Shown: one piece after another, positions 62,701 through 64,000 of the stretch
Layout of the letters: every line of letters starts with the position of its first letter
Numbering within the stretch: position 1 is the first letter of the stretch
DNA from: Varanus komodoensis
Lineage: Eukaryota; Chordata; Lepidosauria; Squamata; Varanidae
Length of the DNA: 64,000 nucleotides
Direction of reading: 5' to 3'
NCBI RefSeq assembly: GCF_004798865.1
Contig: NW_025336347.1
Location: 18,998,289-19,062,288, forward strand
Notes under the pieces: generated by a model
The model's database searches: none
Told to the model about the DNA's origin: nothing
Seen by the model: only the letters and a program-made list of their open reading frames with translations
Program-made: the position numbers and the translations under genes

Positions 62701-63583
62701 TGTTGTCACAGCACCCGGCGGCCCAAAAGCAAGACTCACAGGCTTCTGGCTGATCCTGGAATGGACACACCTTCTTCCGCAAGCCGTCTAGATGCTCATA
62801 CGATGCCTGGGTGGGGAAAAGTGAGGAATATCAGTAAGACCCAGGTTGGCTGCTTCCCAGCTTTGACCCCCTCAGGGGCTTCAGCTGGGACACTATTAGC
62901 CCTACATTGCTAAACACCCCAGGGGGAAAAAGGATGGCAAGTCCATACTGCCTTGGATATTCTGTTCCCTTTGGTAGGGTAAACGCATGTTCCCTTTTAG
63001 AGAGGACAGCCTCTATTTGAAGGCATCCTATCTTTGGAAGCCAGCCCTGTCCAACTCTAGTTTAGAGAAAAAACCCCTAAGGCATGTCATCTATCCACAA
63101 TTAGCAGCAAAACAAGCAGGCACACAAGTGACCTGGTCAAAATCTTTCTCATGTTGTTGCAATTACTGTATTTCTATTTAATTATAATCTTCATTTCTCA
63201 CATATCTATCTATATGCAGAAACAAACATAAAACAATTTTGCATCCTCTTGTTTCAATGATGCATTTCCTCTTTTGTACAATTCCTAAGTGGCCACCCTA
63301 CTCCCCAGTCATAGGCAAGTGACCATTTTCTGTAGGACATTGCAGTGGAAGGGGGAGCAACTCTCAGAAATCTTAAAGATGCAAAATGTCTGTTTGGAAC
63401 CTACTATAAGACTCAGTGCAGGACTTTTTAATCTGCACCCAGTTCTCTATGCTGCACCTCTTCCCCAAGGAGACTGACAGAAGCGGGTCTCTTCAGGTGA
63501 TACATCATACAAACCTCAATGCACAGACAAGGAAGCAGGAACTCATATGGCAGCACAGCAGGGTGATCCTTGGAAACTGAAAC
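51692..63583 (-). CDS. IL17RE: IL17RE, interleukin-17 receptor E; 3' ten coding exons
   Basis: Minus-strand gene. Coding exons in order: 63515-63583, 62740-62806, 60356-60543, 59140-59187, 57808-57853, 55645-55796, 55404-55472, 54781-54832, 53592-53699, 51692-52386; 1494 nt, 497 codons plus stop, with phase kept throughout. Matches to human IL17RE: LPYEFLLPCLCIE, KKVCPFQDQPEAYGSDLW, HPQLCFKFSYMNSSHIECPH, RSDVRFAGKQLLCPN and a SEFIR with the distinctive LLLWSAG. Layout in this part: fibronectin-like ectodomain, membrane span about 236-258, SEFIR about 270-430. The signal peptide and D1 exons lie beyond base 64000. Known role: partner of IL-17RA for IL-17C in epithelial defence. Confidence 0.95.
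53592..53699 (-). CDS. IL17RE: IL17RE transmembrane exon
   Basis: The 108-bp exon follows CTTTCTCTCCTAG and ends at GGTAAGGAG. It reads HRHWGLLAFAVGLGLGFLVA then VVLLIRWCLHRLHR: one membrane span and a basic stretch. Phase 1-1. It joins directly to SEFIR; the extra juxtamembrane exon of IL17RC is absent. Confidence 0.93.
53850..53935 (+). repeat. L2-like LINE tail
   Basis: It carries TAAACCCTCTTGAGATTTCA, then GGCATATAAATGTTTTAAAT and GAATGAATGA. In the IL17RE intron before the membrane exon. Confidence 0.5.
54255..54365. repeat. Palindromic short repeat copy
   Basis: It carries CTCCAGATTTTGTTGGGACT then TCAAGTCACATCAGCCCTAA, and the mirrored GAGAGTTACAGGTCAAAATC. Same family as 41150-41285, more diverged. 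Confidence 0.5.
54781..54832 (-). CDS. IL17RE: IL17RE 52-bp exon
   Basis: The exon follows GGTTTCTCAG and ends at GGTAAGTTT. It reads VWRSDVRFAGKQLLCPN; human has VWRSDVQFAWKHLLCPD. Phase 0 in, phase 1 out. Confidence 0.96.
55138..55230 (-). repeat. CR1 3' end fragment
   Basis: The plus strand reads ATCATAGAAACATAGAAACA, GAAGGGGTCTCTTGGGCCAT and CTAGTCTGACCCC, the antisense CR1 3' terminus as at 38455. Confidence 0.75.
55404..55472 (-). CDS. IL17RE: IL17RE 69-bp exon
   Basis: The exon follows GCTTTTGCCTTCCAG and ends at CTGGTAAGG. It reads PEGSALKDQDLILPWRALKS then CVL; human has ARGSSPVSLDLIIPFLRPGC. Phase 0-0. Confidence 0.92.
55645..55796 (-). CDS. IL17RE: IL17RE 152-bp exon
   Basis: The exon follows GTTCTTCCCTTCCAG and ends at CATGTAAGTG. 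It reads TAWNVSLSATFLQLHLKFHS, then RIPASFSSAICQQQ and KPPVYTITH; human has WNVSMDTQAQQLILHFSS, RMHATFSAAWSLP and VPPVYTVSQ. NVS is a sequon. Phase 1 in, phase 0 out. Confidence 0.94.
55990..56120. repeat. Diverged MITE-like repeat
   Basis: It starts with TACCACATATACCAATGTAT then AAGATGGATCTTGAAACTG, which matches in order the reverse complement of the right end of the element at 56427-56583. Confidence 0.45.
56132..56240. repeat. Tigger-like DNA transposon end
   Basis: It carries ACAGTAAGACCCCTGTATTT, GCAGGAGATAGATTCTAAAC and CCCAGTGGATGCCTGAAACC, a form typical of pogo/Tigger-type termini. Confidence 0.5.
56427..56583. mobile_element. MITE with 17-bp terminal inverted repeats
   Basis: The left end ATATACTGGCATATAAG is matched exactly by the right end CTTATATGCCAGTATAT. 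The inside has an (AACAA)n run and no reading frame. The family could be a Tc1/mariner-like MITE; not certain. Confidence 0.65.
57105..57255 (-). repeat. CR1 3' end fragment
   Basis: The plus strand reads AGATTCATAGAATAGTAGGG, GGCCATCGGGTCCAACCTCC and TTGAATGTCTCTAGTATGGG, as in 25772-25985. Confidence 0.75.
57808..57853 (-). CDS. IL17RE: IL17RE 46-bp exon
   Basis: The exon follows TTACTTTTCCAG and ends at AGGTGAGTC. It reads FSYMNSSHIECPHQT; human has FSFGNSSHVECPHQT. Phase 0 in, phase 1 out. Confidence 0.96.
58490..58565 (-). repeat. L2-like LINE tail, antisense
   Basis: The plus strand has (TTTA)n then CATTTTTATGCCGCCCCATT and CGCCGAAGCTTC, the reverse complement of the L2 tail found at 3970-4040. 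Confidence 0.7.
58700..59060 (-). repeat. CR1-like LINE fragment
   Basis: The plus strand reads GGTCATTTGGTCCAAGGCCC and GGTCTGTTCCACTGCTGAGA. The minus-strand translation reads LKELAVFGPEKGRLRGHMRA then IFKCLKGCHS, the C-terminal CR1 ORF motif (compare [19 protein letters not shown] at 38800). Confidence 0.75.
59140..59187 (-). CDS. IL17RE: IL17RE 48-bp exon
   Basis: The exon follows CTTACTCTAG and ends at AAGGTAAGAC. It reads EYVLKEVDVHPQLCFK; human has WYVLEKVDLHPQLCFK. Phase 0-0. A TG microsatellite lies within 25 bp of the donor on the intron side. Confidence 0.96.
59678..59712. repeat. (CA)n(TA)n microsatellite
   Basis: About eleven CA units then six TA units in an IL17RE intron. Confidence 0.95.
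60040..60130. repeat. Palindromic short repeat copy
   Basis: It carries CTTCCTCAACCTGGTGTCTT and CCAGATGTGCAAAACGTCCA, then CACAGCCAGATTGGGGAAGG. Related, more damaged copies lie at 61640-61790 and 61900-61965. Confidence 0.5.
60356..60543 (-). CDS. IL17RE: IL17RE 188-bp exon
   Basis: The exon follows CTTCCTGCTTCTTTAG and ends at CAGGTACAG. It reads GSDLWSSTQFHDYSISDKAK, then MVMSLNGRCPLQPDASLCW and CQDIPNSTVTVFNQ; human has GSDFWKSVHFTDYSQHTQ, MVMALTLRCPLKLEAALC and CKDLPNATARES. NST is a sequon. Phase 1 in, phase 0 out. Confidence 0.96.
62390..62640 (-). repeat. MIR-like core-SINE, antisense
   Basis: The plus strand reads TTTATATCCTGCTGTTTTCC, CTCACAACAACTACCCTGTG, AGGCAGGTTAGGCTGAGGAG and CCAGCACTCGGCCACACTGG. 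Same family as 34325-34565. Confidence 0.65.
62740..62806 (-). CDS. IL17RE: IL17RE 67-bp exon
   Basis: The exon follows TCCCCACCCAG and ends at CTGTGAGTC. It reads ASYEHLDGLRKKVCPFQDQP then EA; human has ASYLQEDTVRRKKCPFQSWP. Phase 0 in, phase 1 out. Confidence 0.96.
63515..63583 (-). CDS. IL17RE: IL17RE 69-bp exon, leftmost ectodomain exon in window
   Basis: The exon follows TTCTCCTGGCAG and ends at GAGGTTTGTA, a weaker donor than its neighbours. It reads VSVSKDHPAVLPYEFLLPCL then CIE; human has GGHTVELPYEFLLPCLCIE. Phase 0-0. From 63584 to 64000 I see only intron sequence; further 5' exons lie outside. Confidence 0.95.
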
Positions 63584-64000
63584 CTGCCAGGAGAAGGGAC
63601 AGAAGCACAGGGCCATAAAACAGGGTTGGGTAGTATTCAGCCTCTATTTTTTATTAGATCTAAGATCTGCCAAGCAGAATTGAGGCAGTCGGTATGAACT
63701 CAGAATCAAACGAACAGAGTGCATGTGAGCCCGGGAATGCATTCAGAACTACTTTCACACAAAGCCCACTTCTAGTTACTCCAAACTTCTTTCATTTCAG
63801 CAGCTGACTTTAGTCAAAAGTATCATCTTGTTCTTGCTGCTGTTAGACAACTGTGTGTCAGAAATCCTTGTTGATCTATTGCAAAACATCCTCAATATAC
63901 CAGCAGATTCTGATCTCCTTGCTGCCATAAAAGATAGTGAGCCTTGGAAGCAGAACAGAACAATTTATCAGCCACAATCTGCTCAGTCTGCGCAACACTT

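Noticed and set aside
1-64000. Search for endogenous retroviruses or LTR elements
   Set aside because: No paired LTRs, primer-binding site, gag, protease, integrase or envelope-like frames were recognised; the RT-bearing elements here are all non-LTR LINEs.

Overview
This is nuclear DNA from a vertebrate, very probably a squamate reptile (lizard or snake). Genes are split into short exons with GT..AG introns, there is one CpG-island promoter, and the interspersed repeats are typical of squamates: a full-length RTE/BovB LINE, a Sauria (ACA-type) SINE, many CR1 and L2-like LINE copies, MIR-like core-SINEs, and hAT and pogo/Tigger-type MITEs. No prokaryotic operon, CRISPR array, rRNA or recognisable retroviral/LTR element was seen. 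The species assignment is inferred from the repeats.

All host genes lie on the minus strand. From left to right they are CRELD1 (six coding exons, 36-10775; its last exons lie beyond the left edge; CpG-island promoter and probable 5' UTR exon at about 12.5-13.2 kb), IL17RC (19 coding exons, 15356-45005; complete, predicted 723 aa) and IL17RE (ten 3' coding exons, 51692-63583; its 5' exons lie beyond the right edge). This is the mirror image of the mammalian order IL17RE-IL17RC-CRELD1. Every exon was placed by reading both splice sites and checking that codon phase carries across each junction; reading frames stay open throughout.

IL17RC and IL17RE are tandem paralogues. From the D2 fibronectin-like region to the SEFIR domain their exons match one for one in phase and nearly in length, except for one extra 39-bp exon in IL17RC between the membrane span and SEFIR. 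In mammals IL-17RC pairs with IL-17RA to bind IL-17A/F, and IL-17RE pairs with IL-17RA to bind IL-17C; both signal through SEFIR-SEFIR contact with Act1. CRELD1 is an unrelated ER/membrane EGF-type protein that is a syntenic neighbour.

The rest is intron and intergenic DNA full of repeats. Notable pieces are a 3.2-kb BovB at 19158-22356 with an exact 10-bp target duplication, nested in an older CR1; a 213-bp hAT MITE with a perfect 8-bp target duplication (14301-14513); a 1.7-kb CR1 (38455-40142); an L2-like LINE that has lost its reverse-transcriptase core (1571-4040); and several families of palindromic short repeats. I found no convincing new biological system. The best leads are a 22-nt microexon in IL17RC, an IL17RC splice acceptor built from a microsatellite, an unexplained phase-neutral candidate exon inside CRELD1, and an ERSE-like element in the CRELD1 promoter.
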